This document shows positions 7,775 through 16,927 of a DNA stretch of 64,000 nt, piece after piece. This DNA comes from Streptomyces sp. CB02009 (GTDB taxonomy: Bacteria > Actinomycetota > Actinomycetes > Streptomycetales > Streptomycetaceae): the NCBI RefSeq assembly GCF_001905825.1, contig NZ_LIVV01000001.1, positions 227,299 through 291,298 on the forward strand, in the 5' to 3' direction. The notes below the pieces were generated by a model. The model saw only the letters and a program-made list of their open reading frames with translations. It was not told the origin of the DNA and made no database searches. The number at the start of each line of letters is the position of its first letter. The first letter of the stretch is position 1. A program made the translations under genes and the position numbers.

Positions 7775-8305
7775 TCAGGCTTCGCGCTCCGGCTGGATGC
7801 CCGCCAGAAGGTTGAACGCGCCCGTCAGCAGGTTGAGAGTGACCACTCCGACCACCTCCGCGATGACCCGGTCGCTCCAGCCGTGTGACCGCACCTCCGC
7901 GACGTCCTCGTCGGACAGGGACCCCGGTTCGGCCAGGACCCGCAGCGCGAGGCCGATCAGCGCGGCCTCGCGCGGGTCGGTGGACGTGCCCTGGCGGGCC
8001 AGTTCGAGGTCCGTCTCGCTCAGGCCCGCCGCACGGCCGGCCGCACGGTGCGCCTCGGCGCAGGTGCCGCAGCCGATCCACTCCTGCACGGCGAGGGACA
8101 GCTTCTCGCTGAGGGCGCGGGGGATCTTCACCCGCTTCATCGCCCGGGAGAGGTTCAGGTAGCCGTCGAGCAGGGCCGGTGAGTGCGCCATCGTCGACAC
8201 CATCTCGCCGACGGACCCGTGCCGTCGGGCGATGTCGGTCAGCAGCTCACCCGCCCGGCCCGGCGCCTGCTCGGGGGAGAGCGCGGTCATTCTTCTGGTG
8301 GTCAT
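7775..8305 (-). CDS. Carboxymuconolactone decarboxylase/AhpD-like protein
   Basis: A 176-aa all-helical protein. The AhpD core motif is intact: CGTCAEAHRAAG (CxxC-xxx-H), the redox-active pair and proton-relay His of alkylhydroperoxidase-like proteins. A peroxidase or disulfide reductase role is therefore more likely than true carboxymuconolactone decarboxylation. ATG at 8305 is preceded by AGGAGG at good spacing. Its start lies inside the 3' end of the upstream AraC-family gene (59-bp overlap), suggesting a coupled unit. A CsoR-like palindrome (8320-8336) sits 15-31 bp before the start. Confidence 0.87.
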   Translation of the reverse strand: MTTRRMTALSPEQAPGRAGELLTDIARRHGSVGEMVSTMAHSPALLDGYLNLSRAMKRVKIPRALSEKLSLAVQEWIGCGTCAEAHRAAGRAAGLSETDLELARQGTSTDPREAALIGLALRVLAEPGSLSDEDVAEVRSHGWSDRVIAEVVGVVTLNLLTGAFNLLAGIQPEREA

Positions 8306-9155
8306 GTAGCCTCCTCGTCATACCCGTAGGGGGTATAACGGGGAGTGGGGTCGAGGGGTTCCCGCCGCTCCGGGCGAAGCGCCCCGGCGTCGTGCCGACG
8401 AGCCGCTTGAACGAGCGGTTCAGATGCGACTGGTCGTAGAACCCGGTCGCCGTCGCCACCTCGCCCGGCGGCCGCCCGTCCAGGAGCAGCCGGCGGGCCC
8501 GGTCGAGCCGGCGGGCGGTCAGGTACTGGTGCGGGGCGATGCCGAAGGCGCCGCTGAACGCCCGTACCAGATGCGTCGGATGGGCGTGCAGGATCCGCGC
8601 GGCCTCGTCCAGGGTCACCCCTTCGAGCAGCCGGGCGTCGAGGAGCTCGCGGAGCCGGTGGGCCACCCCGGGATCGGCCGGGCGCGCGCGGGCGACCGCC
8701 CGGGGCCGCAGACGGGTGCGGAGCCGTTCCCGGATGAGGGCGAGCCGGCTCTGCGCCTCCAGCTCGCCGCCCCGGTCCGCGAGCGCCGCGTGCAGCTGGC
8801 CGACGCGCCGGCGCAGCAGCGGATCGACGAGATCGGGCCCGTCCACCGCCGCGCCGATGAAGCTCTCGTCCAGCTGGGTCAGATCCAGGTAGAGCACCCG
8901 CTTGCGGAATCCGTGCGGGGTCGCCGGCGAGCCGTTGTGCGGAACCTGCGGCGGAAGCAGTGACACCGTGTCGCCGGGGGTGCCGTGCTCGCGCCGGTCG
9001 AGGTCGTAGCGGACGGCCCCGTCGTCGACGATGAGCAGGGTCCACACGTCGTGGACGTGCATCGGGTACGCGTGCGCGGTGAAGCGGGCGTGGAAGACCT
9101 CGACGACTCCCGGCACGTGCGGGCGCCACGCCGAGACCTGCTGACCGGCCACCAT
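8247..9155 (-). CDS. AraC-family transcriptional regulator
   Basis: A 302-aa protein. The N-terminal half is a cupin-like ligand domain with the metal-type HVHDVWTL and LLPPQVPHNG blocks. The C-terminal half holds two AraC helix-turn-helices (VTLDEAARILHAHPTHLVRAFSGAF and ATATGFYDQSHLNRSFKRLVG, the second being the family signature). About 30 residues after the signature are Pro/Arg-rich and overlap the downstream AhpD-like gene. The ATG at 9155 is chosen because a DUF2000 gene diverges 49 bp away and upstream codons look non-coding. Likely targets are the AhpD-like gene, the DUF2000 gene, or both. Confidence 0.9.
   Translation of the reverse strand: MVAGQQVSAWRPHVPGVVEVFHARFTAHAYPMHVHDVWTLLIVDDGAVRYDLDRREHGTPGDTVSLLPPQVPHNGSPATPHGFRKRVLYLDLTQLDESFIGAAVDGPDLVDPLLRRRVGQLHAALADRGGELEAQSRLALIRERLRTRLRPRAVARARPADPGVAHRLRELLDARLLEGVTLDEAARILHAHPTHLVRAFSGAFGIAPHQYLTARRLDRARRLLLDGRPPGEVATATGFYDQSHLNRSFKRLVGTTPGRFARSGGNPSTPLPVIPPTGMTRRLHDHQKNDRALPRAGAGPGG
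8320..8336. promoter_or_regulatory. ATACCC-N5-GGGTAT palindrome, CsoR-type operator candidate
   Basis: Perfect 6-bp arms (8320-8325 and 8331-8336) flank GTAGG, just upstream of the ribosome site of the AhpD-like gene and inside the AraC gene tail. Operators of CsoR/RcnR/CstR-type repressors in actinobacteria and firmicutes commonly have ATACCC/GGGTAT half sites. No CsoR-family gene is in the window, so any regulator would be encoded elsewhere. Confidence 0.45.
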
Positions 9156-9204
9156 GCAAGGAATGTACAAGACGGTACGGCGGGCGGGTCGGCAGTCTCG
9201 GACC

Positions 9205-9639
9205 ATGACGACCACCGACACCGCACCCGTCCGCTTCGACACCAAGATCGCCGTACTCCTGCGGGAGGACCTGGAGACCTGGCAGCGGCTGAACGTCACC
9301 GCCTTCCTGGTCAGCGGCCTCGGCACGGAGCTGCCCGAGGTGATCGGCGAACCGTACGCGGACGCCGACGGCACCCGGTACCTGCCGATGTTCCGCCAGC
9401 CCGTGCTGGTCTTCGAGGGGGCGAAGGAGACGCTGACGGCGGCGCACGCCCGTGCCCTCTCCCGCGCGCTCCCGCGGGCGGTGTTCACGACCGAGCTGTT
9501 CACCACGGGCAACGACCGCGACAACCGCGCCGCCGTCCGCGCGGTGGGGACTGACGGGCTGGATCTGGCGGGCCTCGCCGTGTACGGGCCGCGCAACGTG
9601 GTCGACAAGGTGCTCAAGGGCGCACGGATGCATCCCTGA
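9205..9639 (+). CDS. DUF2000 family protein
   Basis: A 144-aa protein whose opening FDTKIAVLLREDLETWQRLNVTAFLVSGL and later YADADGTRYLPMF match the DUF2000 family (peptidyl-tRNA hydrolase-like fold, function unknown). The length is normal for the family. ATG at 9205 is the start that leaves a 49-bp divergent promoter region shared with the AraC-family gene, implying that AraC controls it. The upstream alternative at 9154 would overlap that gene's start. No catalytic role can be assigned. Confidence 0.82.
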   Translation: MTTTDTAPVRFDTKIAVLLREDLETWQRLNVTAFLVSGLGTELPEVIGEPYADADGTRYLPMFRQPVLVFEGAKETLTAAHARALSRALPRAVFTTELFTTGNDRDNRAAVRAVGTDGLDLAGLAVYGPRNVVDKVLKGARMHP

Positions 9640-9659
9640 GGGACCCGGGGCGCCGGGGC

Positions 9660-9755
9660 GGGGATGGTCAGCCGACCGCCCTCGCCGGGGCGGGGACCGG
9701 CAGCCGACCGCGCGCTCCGCGCCGGGGACGGTCAGCCGACCGCGCGCTCCGCACA
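9660..9755. repeat. Three 32-bp tandem repeats covering the 3' end of the MocR gene
   Basis: Units start near 9660, 9692 and 9724 with the core GGGGACGGTCAGCCGACCGC. The third unit contains the stop codon and last codons of the minus-strand MocR gene (9732), so the first two are duplications of that gene end lying downstream of it. They fill the gap to the convergent DUF2000 gene. Confidence 0.75.
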
Positions 9756-11287
9756 CTCCAGCAGCGTCGGCAGCGCGGCCGCCAGGGCGTCCGTCCCGTG
9801 CCCGTACGGCAGCCGGAGCCGGTCCCGGAAGCCGTCCACCGGGGAGAAGGCCGACCCCGGGACGACGGACACGCCGTGACGGCGTGCCAGCTGGGCGAGG
9901 GCCTCCGTGTCCGCGCCCGGGACCCGCACCCAGAGTGCGGGGCCGCCCGCGGGCCGGGTCCACTCCCAGTGCGGCGCCCCCGCCCGCAGCAGCGCCTCCG
10001 CCGCGTCCCGGCGGCCGTGCAACTCGGCCCTGCGACGCGCGCGTGCCTCCGGCAGCCGGTCGAGGAGCCGGACAGCGACGAGCTGGTCCACGACGGAGCA
10101 GGACAGGTCCACCGAGGTCTTGATCTTCGCGAGCCGGGCCACCACCTGCGGCGAGGACCGGACCCACCCCACGCGCAGACCACCCCAGAACAGCTTCGAG
10201 AGCGTGCCGACCGTCACCGACGCGCCCATGGGCAGCTCGGCGACGAGCGGCACCGGGGCGGCCTCGTCGACCCCGCCGGTGCCGTCCCTGGCGTCCGTGA
10301 CGTCCCTGCCGTCCGCCCCGCCTCTGCCGCCCCTCCCGTCCGCCCCGTCCCTGCCGTCCGCGGCGTCTCCCAGGCTCAGTTCCGCGCACGCCGTGTCCTC
10401 CACGACGAACAACTCCCGCTCCCCGAGCACCCGCTGCCACTCCTGGCGCGCCGCGCCGCGCCGTCCATGCTGCGCCCCGTCGGGTTGTGCGCCGTCGGCT
10501 GGAGGTACACGAGCCGGGGCCGCACATGGGCGCACAACCGCCGCAGCGCGGCCGCGTCCGCGGACTGTCCGCCGTCGGCGGGACCGTCACCGCCCACCGG
10601 CACCAGCCGGGCACCACGCGCGCGCAGCGCCTCCAGGGCACCCCGGTAGGTGGGGTTCTCCACGACCACCGTGTCGCCCGGCTCGACCAGGGCCTGCGCC
10701 ACCAGCCACACCGCCTGCTGGGAACCCGACGTCACCAGGATCTGGTCCGCCTCCGTCGGCACCCCCGCCGCCCGGTAGTACGCGGCGATGCCCTCCCGCA
10801 ACGCGGGAATCCCGTACGGGTGGTACCCGTCGTCCCCGAGCAGCGCGCCGACGTCCCCGCCGGTCAGCGCGGCCACCGCCTCGCCCACCGCGCCGAGCCC
10901 CGGCAGCGCCCCGCTCGACAGGTCCGCGCCGCCGGCGGAGACGGCCGTGCGCGACCGGGCGTCGAAGCTCACGAGCCGCCCCTCGGTGACGTACCCGTCG
11001 GCCGTCCCCGACCCCCGCAGCCGCGAGCCGCTGCCCCGTACGCTCTCCAGCCAGCCCCCGCTCTCCAGGAGGCCGTACGCGGCCGTCACCGTGGACCGGC
11101 TGACGCCCAGCACCAGGGCCAGTTCGCGCTGCGAGGGCAGGACCGTGCCGCCCGCGACGTCGCCCCGCGCGGCCAGCTCCCGCAGCGCGTCCGCGAGCCG
11201 CCGGGGAAGCGGCCCCGGCCCCTCCGACGACCAGCCGGTGAGGAGTCGGGACAAACGGGTCGAAGCAATCCGGGCCATGGCAACCAT
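9732..11287 (-). pseudogene. MocR-type (GntR HTH plus aminotransferase) regulator with frameshift
   Basis: The 5' part (11287 down to about 10460) encodes a GntR winged helix (VLGVSRSTVTAAYGLLESGGW) and the first half of a fold-type I aminotransferase, through LVTSGSQQAVWLVAQALVEPG and HNPTGRSMDG. The rest of the enzyme domain continues in another frame from QEWQRVLGERELFVVEDTACAE to the stop at 9732, including the PLP-lysine block VGTLSKLFWGGLRVGWV. The break lies in a GC-only run near 10448-10465; gaining one base or losing two restores the frame. A Gly/Asp/Arg-rich insertion of about 35 residues follows the break. It may be a true pseudogene or a sequencing error. The intact form would repress or activate the divergent Tm-1-like operon. 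Confidence 0.8.
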
Positions 11288-11447
11288 CTTGCGCCACCAC
11301 GCAGGCCAATCCGGCCAGAGTGGTCGTTGTCGCCGCAGATCGCACGACGGAGGATCGACGACGGCGGGCCCCGGGCGACGGGACCCGGAGGCGGGAACGG
11401 GCGGGGGACCGGCCGGGATCGGGCCGGATCAGGAGAAGGGTGAGCGC

Positions 11448-12698
11448 ATGGCGACCGTCGTGCTGGTCGGCACACTGGACACCAAGGGGGAGGAGTACGC
11501 CTGGCTGCGCGAGCGGCTCAGGGAGTACGGCGCGGACGTCCTCCTCGTCGACACCGGGACCACGCCCGCGCCCGCGCACGCGCCCGTGGCCGACGTCACC
11601 GCCGACGTCGTCGCGCGGGCCGCGGGCCACGACCTGGCGAGGCTGCGGGCCGACGGGGACCGCGGCGCGGCAGTCGCCGCGATGGCCCAGGGGCTGACCC
11701 GGGTCGTCGTCGACCTCTACCGCAAGGGGAGGCTGCATGCCGTGCTCGCCGCCGCGGGGAGCGGCGGCTCCGCCGTCGCCGCCCAGGCCATGCGGGCCCT
11801 GCCCATCGGCGTACCGAAGGTGCTCGTCAGCACCATGGCGGGCGGTGACGTCTCCCCGTACGTCGACAGCAGCGACCTCACCCTGATGTACAGCGTCGTC
11901 GACATCTCCGGGCTCAACTCCGTCTCCTGCGAGGTCCTCGGCAACGCCGCGGCCGCCGCCGCGGGCATGGCCCGCCGCCACGAGCGCAACCACGACGAGC
12001 AGGCGGGCCGGGGACGGCCGGTCGTCGCGGCCACGATGTTCGGCGTGACCACCCCGGCCGTCGACACGGCCCGCGCCCGCCTCGCCGAACTCGGCTACGA
12101 GGTCCTCGTCTTCCACGCCACCGGCGCGGGCGGCCGGGCCGTCGAGAAACTCGCGAGGGACGGCATGCTCGACGGCGTCCTCGACCTCACCACCACCGAA
12201 CTCGCCGACGAACTCGTCGGCGGGGTGCTCAGCGCGGGCCCGTCCCGGCTCACCGCCGCCGGAGCCCTGGGCATTCCGCAGGTCGTCGCCCCCGGCGCGC
12301 TCGACATGGTCAACTTCGGTCCCGCCGCCACCGTTCCCGAGCGCTTCGCCGAACGGCGGCTGCTCGTCCACAACGCCACGGTCACCCTGATGAGGACCAC
12401 CGCGCGCGAGATGGCCGACCTCGGCGCCGTCATGGGCCGCAAGCTCCGCGGCGCGCGCGGACCGGCCGAGGTCTTCTGGCCGCTGCGCGGCATCTCCGCC
12501 GTGGACGTCGCCGACGGTCCCTTCGCGGACCCGGAGGCGGACAGGTCGGGCCTCGACGCGCTGCGCGCCGCCGTGCGCGGCGGCGAGGTCCGCGTCCACG
12601 AACTCGACGCCCACATCAACGACCCGTCGTTCGCGGTCGCCATGGCGGACCGCCTCCACCGGCTGATCACCGAGCACGCCCGCCGCGCCACCCACTGA
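11448..12698 (+). CDS. UPF0261 / Tm-1-like ATP-binding domain protein
   Basis: A 416-aa protein starting MATVVLVGTLDTKGEEYAWL, the hallmark of the Tm-1-like ATP-binding (UPF0261) family. Later conserved blocks are AAAGSGGSAVAAQAMRALPIG, VSTMAGGDVSPYVDSSDL and GVTTPAVDTAR. It is homologous to the N-terminal half of tomato Tm-1, which inhibits tobamovirus replication. The bacterial role is unknown. AGGAGAAGG precedes the ATG at 11448. It heads a two-gene operon with the TIM-barrel gene 60 bp downstream and diverges from the MocR regulator. Confidence 0.9.
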   Translation: MATVVLVGTLDTKGEEYAWLRERLREYGADVLLVDTGTTPAPAHAPVADVTADVVARAAGHDLARLRADGDRGAAVAAMAQGLTRVVVDLYRKGRLHAVLAAAGSGGSAVAAQAMRALPIGVPKVLVSTMAGGDVSPYVDSSDLTLMYSVVDISGLNSVSCEVLGNAAAAAAGMARRHERNHDEQAGRGRPVVAATMFGVTTPAVDTARARLAELGYEVLVFHATGAGGRAVEKLARDGMLDGVLDLTTTELADELVGGVLSAGPSRLTAAGALGIPQVVAPGALDMVNFGPAATVPERFAERRLLVHNATVTLMRTTAREMADLGAVMGRKLRGARGPAEVFWPLRGISAVDVADGPFADPEADRSGLDALRAAVRGGEVRVHELDAHINDPSFAVAMADRLHRLITEHARRATH

Positions 12699-12758
12699 GG
12701 CCCCCACTGAGGTCCTCACCGAGGCACCCGACACGGACACCGAGGAGCGAACACCACC

Positions 12759-13592
12759 GTGAACACCATCAGCCGACAGGACGTCCTCGACCGACTGCGC
12801 GCCCAGGTCGCCGCAGGCCGCCCCATCGTCGGCGCCGGAGCCGGCACGGGACTCTCCGCCAAGTGCGCCGAGGACGGCGGGGTCGACCTGCTGATCATCT
12901 ACAACTCGGGCCGCTACCGGATGGCCGGGCGCGGCTCCCTCGCCGGACTCCTGCCGTACGGCGACGCCAACGCCATCGTCCAGGACATGGCGCGCGAGGT
13001 CCTGCCCGTGGTCCGCGACACCCCCGTCCTCGCCGGTGTCTGCGGCACGGACCCGTTCCGCCGCATGGACCTCTTCCTGGACCAGCTCAAGGCCATGGGC
13101 TTCACGGGCGTCCAGAACTTCCCCACGGTCGGCCTCTACGACGGCACCTTCCGCGTCAACCTGGAGGAGACCGGCATGGGCTACGGCCTGGAGGTCGACA
13201 TGGTCCGCGCCGCCCGCGAACGGGACCTGCTCACCGCCCCCTACGTCTTCGACCCCGAGCAGGCGGCCGACATGGCACGGGCCGGCGCCGACGTCCTGGT
13301 GCCCCACGTCGGCCTCACCACCAAGGGGTCCATCGGGGCGGGGACGGCGATGACGCTGGACCAGGCCGCGGCGGCGGTCCAGGAGATGCACGACGCGGCG
13401 AAGCGCGTGAACCCCGGCATCCTGGTGCTCTGCCACGGCGGTCCCATCGCCGAGCCCGAGGACGCGCGCCACGTTCTGGAGCGCACCACGGGCGTCGTCG
13501 GCTTCTTCGGTGCCTCGTCGATCGAGCGCCTCCCGACGGAGCGGGCCATCACGGAGCAGACCCGCGCCTTCAAGGCCCTGACCACCGGCTGA
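12759..13592 (+). CDS. Phosphoenolpyruvate hydrolase-family (TIM-barrel) protein
   Basis: A 277-aa TIM-barrel protein. Conserved blocks are [53 protein letters not shown] and [12 protein letters not shown], typical of the family named after phosphoenolpyruvate hydrolase and equivalent to the C-terminal half of Tm-1. The start is GTG at 12759 with GAGGAG upstream. It follows the UPF0261 gene and the two products probably act together, since they are a single polypeptide in plants. The substrate is not established; a lyase or hydrolase acting on a phosphorylated or keto acid is the usual guess. Confidence 0.88.
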   Translation: MNTISRQDVLDRLRAQVAAGRPIVGAGAGTGLSAKCAEDGGVDLLIIYNSGRYRMAGRGSLAGLLPYGDANAIVQDMAREVLPVVRDTPVLAGVCGTDPFRRMDLFLDQLKAMGFTGVQNFPTVGLYDGTFRVNLEETGMGYGLEVDMVRAARERDLLTAPYVFDPEQAADMARAGADVLVPHVGLTTKGSIGAGTAMTLDQAAAAVQEMHDAAKRVNPGILVLCHGGPIAEPEDARHVLERTTGVVGFFGASSIERLPTERAITEQTRAFKALTTG

Positions 13593-13675
13593 CGCCGTTG
13601 TCGGTCGCGTGCCGTACAACTGGGAGCGGGGAAGAGGACGACCGCACCAGGACGACCGCACGAGGGGGACTGCAC

Positions 13676-16600
13676 ATGGACGCTTTCGCGGATCCGGGGA
13701 GTGCCGGCCGTGCGCCCCTCGTCGGCAGGGCCCGCGAACTCGACCGGCTCGACGTGCCGCTGCGCCGGCGCGCCGGGGGCACGGGGCCGGTGGCCGTGGA
13801 GGTCGTGGGCGAGCCGGGCATCGGCAAGTCCCGGCTCCTCGCCGAGTTCGCGGCACGCGCGAGGCGACAGGGGGCCACGGTCCTGCGCGGCCGTGCGGGA
13901 CCCGCGCTCCCCGCGGGCCCGGCGGGCGTCGCGGGCCCGGCGGGCGTCGCGGGCCCAGCGGTCCGTGACGACTCAGTGGTTCTCGGCGGCTCAGCCGTCC
14001 AGGCCGGTCCTGCGGGCCGGGACGCGGGCCCGCCCTTCCAGGCCTTCGCGGACGCCTTCGCGGACCTGGACCACCACGAACGCGCCCTCTCCCCGGCCCT
14101 GTCGGCCCTCGCGGAACTCGTCGAGCCACCCCCGGCGGCGCCCCGTGGCGACCACGCGGCGGGCACCCCGGCCGCGACGGGACCGGCGGCCGCTGTCGGT
14201 CCCGTCTCGGGCCCCGGAGCCCCGGACGGCCTCCGCGCCTCCGGCGGAGCGCGCGGTGCGGAGGGCGGGCGGCCCGGTGGCGGCGAGGCGGACCGCGTCC
14301 GGCGCATCGCGGCGGCGCTCGGGCGGCTTCCGGCGGACGGGCCCGTCCTCGTCCTCGCACTCGACGACTTCCACGCCGCCGACCCCGCCTCCGTCGCGCT
14401 CGTCGACCATCTCCTCCGGCATCCGCTCCGCGCGCCCGTCCTGCTCGTTCTCGCCCGCCGCGAGCGCCAGACCACGCCCGCGCTCGCCTCCCTCCTCGCC
14501 CGTGCCGCCGACTCGGGGGAGCTCGCCCGGCTCACCCTCGGGCCTCTGACGGCGGGCGACTGCGCAAAGGGGCTCGTGCCCGGGCTGCCGGCCGGCCTCG
14601 ACCGGGAGATCCACGCCGTCAGCCTCGGCAATCCGCTCTACCACCGGGCCCTCGCCCACGCGCGCACCCACGGGGGAGCGATGCCCGGGAACGGGCCCGT
14701 CGCGTTGGTCCTCGACGAGCTCGCCCCGCTCGACGGGGCGCAGCGGGCGGTCGTCGAGGCACTCGCCGTACTCGACGGGCGCGCCACGCCCGAACTGCTC
14801 GCCGCCGTGTCCGGGCCTCGCCCTGCCCGCCCCCCGATCGCCCCGCAGCACGCCGTCGAACATGCGTCAGCCCCGCACCCGGCGGATCTGCCGCACCCTT
14901 CACTCGCCTCGCATCCGTCGCATCGGTCGAGGCGGTCCGGCCTGCCGGACCCAGTGACCGTGGACGTGGTCTCGGACGCCGTCCTCAGGGAGCTGGCCCA
15001 CCGCGATCTCGTCCGCCCCTGCGACGACGGGCGGATCCTCGTCCTGCGCCACCCCGCCCTGCCCGAGCTCCTCCGGGGCACGCTCGACCCCTGGCGGCGC
15101 CGTGAACTGCACCGGCGGGCGGCCGACGCGCTCGCCGCCGCCGGGGCGCCCGTGACCGAGCGTGCTCCGCACCTGGTCCGCGCCGTGACGGTCTGGGACC
15201 CCGACGCCGCCGCCGACCTGGTCGAGGCCGCCGAGCGGATCGGCGCGGCGGACCCCGCGCGCGCCGCCCACTGGCTGGGAGCCGTCCTCGCCCTGCTCCC
15301 CGACACCCCCGGGCACCGCGCCACCTGGCGCGACCTGACGCTCCGCCGGGCCCGGGCCCTCGGATCCGCCGGCCGGGTGGCGGAGAGCCGGGACCTCCTT
15401 CACCGGCTCATCGACACCTGCCGTGCGCCGGACACGGCCGAACTCCGGACCTCCGCCGTCCTGCTCTGCGCCTTCATGGAGCGCCACCTCGGCCGCTACC
15501 CGGAGGCGGACGGACTGCTCCGCCGCGAGCTGGAGCGCACCCCGGGACCCCGTGCCGACCTGCGGACCTGGCTCGTCGTCGAATGGGGCTGCCGGGCCCT
15601 CTTCGCGGCCCGGTACCCCGAGGTCCGGTCCGTCGTCGACCGCACCCTCGAGGAGGCCCGGCGGCGGCGCGACGAAGCGGGCACGGCGGAGGTGCTGACC
15701 CTCGCCGCGCTCGGCGAGGTGTACGAGGGCCGGACCGCCGCCGCCCGCGTGCACGCGGCGGAGGCCGCGGCCCTCACCGACACCTTCACCGACGGCGTAC
15801 TGGCCGTCCACCCCGAGTCGTTGGTACGGCTCGGCTGGACCGAGGTCTTCCTGGAGGAGTACGGCAGTGCCGAGCGCCATGCCACCCGCGGCATCGCGAT
15901 GGCCCGGCGTGCCGGACGCCCCTTCGCGCTCTCGCAGTTGCTGCTCTGCTCGGCGTACGTCCACTTCCTGACCGGCAGGGTGGCCGCCGCGCTCGACCTG
16001 GCTGAGGAGTCGCTCGCCGTCGCCCGCGCCCTGGGAGGCGCCGAACTCGTCGGCTTCAGCGGGGCGCTCCGGGCCGTCGTCCTCCTCCACGCCCGGCCGC
16101 TGGGCGACCCCGAGCCGTCGGCCGCCGCTGAGGAGGCCGCTGCCACGGTGGGGACCGCCGAAGGCTGGTGGGCCACCCAGACCCGCTCGCTGCTCGGCTA
16201 CGCCGTGCCGCTCCACAAGGACCCGCACCGGGTGCGCGAGGTGCTCGTGCGCGCGGGCGGCGACCGGAGCCTGTCCCGGCTCCAGCCCTCCCTGCGCCCC
16301 GGATACCTGGAACTGCTCGCGGGCGCGGCCCTCGTCACCGGGGACCCGGCGGAGGCCGAGCGGGTCGCCCGCCTGGCCCTCGCGGAGGCGGAGCCGCTCG
16401 GGCTGCCCGTGCAGCGGGGCGCCGCACTGCGTGCCTGGGGGCAGGTCCTGGCCCGGCGCGGCGAATCGGCTTCCGCGGCACGGGCGTTCACCGACGCGGC
16501 CCGGGAGAGCGCACGCTCGGGGGCCGTTCTCCGGGAGGCCCACAGCCTGCTCCTCGCCGCACCGCAGACCCATGCGGCGGGCGACGGCACGAGGGCCGCC

Positions 16601-16927
16601 GCCCAGTGGCGCAGAGGCAGACGGCTGGCCGTCGAGGGCGGCGCCCGCATGCTGGTCGACCTGGCCGACCGCACCCGTCCCGCGCCTCCGGAGGGGGCGG
16701 CCGGGGGCCGGCTCGCCGTTCTCACCCCGAGGGAGCGGGAGATCGCGGTCCTGGTCGCCGAAGGACTCACCAACCAGGCCGTGGCCGACCGGCTCTGCCT
16801 CAGTCCGCGCACGGTCGAGAGCCATGTCGCCCGGGCCTACCGCAAGACGGGAGTGGAGAGCCGGGCGGCGCTCGCCTCCCTCGTGGTCAGGGACGGCGCG
16901 GGCGGCGGTCAGTTCTCGCGGGGATAG
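13676..16927 (+). CDS. LAL-type LuxR regulator with AAA ATPase domain
   Basis: A 1083-aa protein of the large ATP-binding LuxR (LAL, MalT-like) class. The N-terminal NTPase has Walker A GEPGIGKS (residues 45-52) and Walker B-like VLVLALDDFHAADPAS. A long helical, TPR-like middle follows, then a C-terminal LuxR helix-turn-helix (LTPREREIAVLVAEGLTNQA and LSPRTVESHVARAYRKTG). Such proteins are often pathway-specific activators of secondary metabolism, but no biosynthetic cluster is present here. GPAGVA repeats lie near residues 80-95. ATG at 13676 follows GAGGGGG. The 3' end overlaps the convergent kinase gene by 19 bp. Confidence 0.92.
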   Translation: MDAFADPGSAGRAPLVGRARELDRLDVPLRRRAGGTGPVAVEVVGEPGIGKSRLLAEFAARARRQGATVLRGRAGPALPAGPAGVAGPAGVAGPAVRDDSVVLGGSAVQAGPAGRDAGPPFQAFADAFADLDHHERALSPALSALAELVEPPPAAPRGDHAAGTPAATGPAAAVGPVSGPGAPDGLRASGGARGAEGGRPGGGEADRVRRIAAALGRLPADGPVLVLALDDFHAADPASVALVDHLLRHPLRAPVLLVLARRERQTTPALASLLARAADSGELARLTLGPLTAGDCAKGLVPGLPAGLDREIHAVSLGNPLYHRALAHARTHGGAMPGNGPVALVLDELAPLDGAQRAVVEALAVLDGRATPELLAAVSGPRPARPPIAPQHAVEHASAPHPADLPHPSLASHPSHRSRRSGLPDPVTVDVVSDAVLRELAHRDLVRPCDDGRILVLRHPALPELLRGTLDPWRRRELHRRAADALAAAGAPVTERAPHLVRAVTVWDPDAAADLVEAAERIGAADPARAAHWLGAVLALLPDTPGHRATWRDLTLRRARALGSAGRVAESRDLLHRLIDTCRAPDTAELRTSAVLLCAFMERHLGRYPEADGLLRRELERTPGPRADLRTWLVVEWGCRALFAARYPEVRSVVDRTLEEARRRRDEAGTAEVLTLAALGEVYEGRTAAARVHAAEAAALTDTFTDGVLAVHPESLVRLGWTEVFLEEYGSAERHATRGIAMARRAGRPFALSQLLLCSAYVHFLTGRVAAALDLAEESLAVARALGGAELVGFSGALRAVVLLHARPLGDPEPSAAAEEAAATVGTAEGWWATQTRSLLGYAVPLHKDPHRVREVLVRAGGDRSLSRLQPSLRPGYLELLAGAALVTGDPAEAERVARLALAEAEPLGLPVQRGAALRAWGQVLARRGESASAARAFTDAARESARSGAVLREAHSLLLAAPQTHAAGDGTRAAAQWRRGRRLAVEGGARMLVDLADRTRPAPPEGAAGGRLAVLTPREREIAVLVAEGLTNQAVADRLCLSPRTVESHVARAYRKTGVESRAALASLVVRDGAGGGQFSRG

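Noticed and set aside
10587..14360. A 1257-codon open frame on the minus strand
   Set aside because: It runs antisense through the well-supported UPF0261 and TIM-barrel genes and its product is low-complexity Arg/Gly/Pro; long shadow frames are expected at this GC content.
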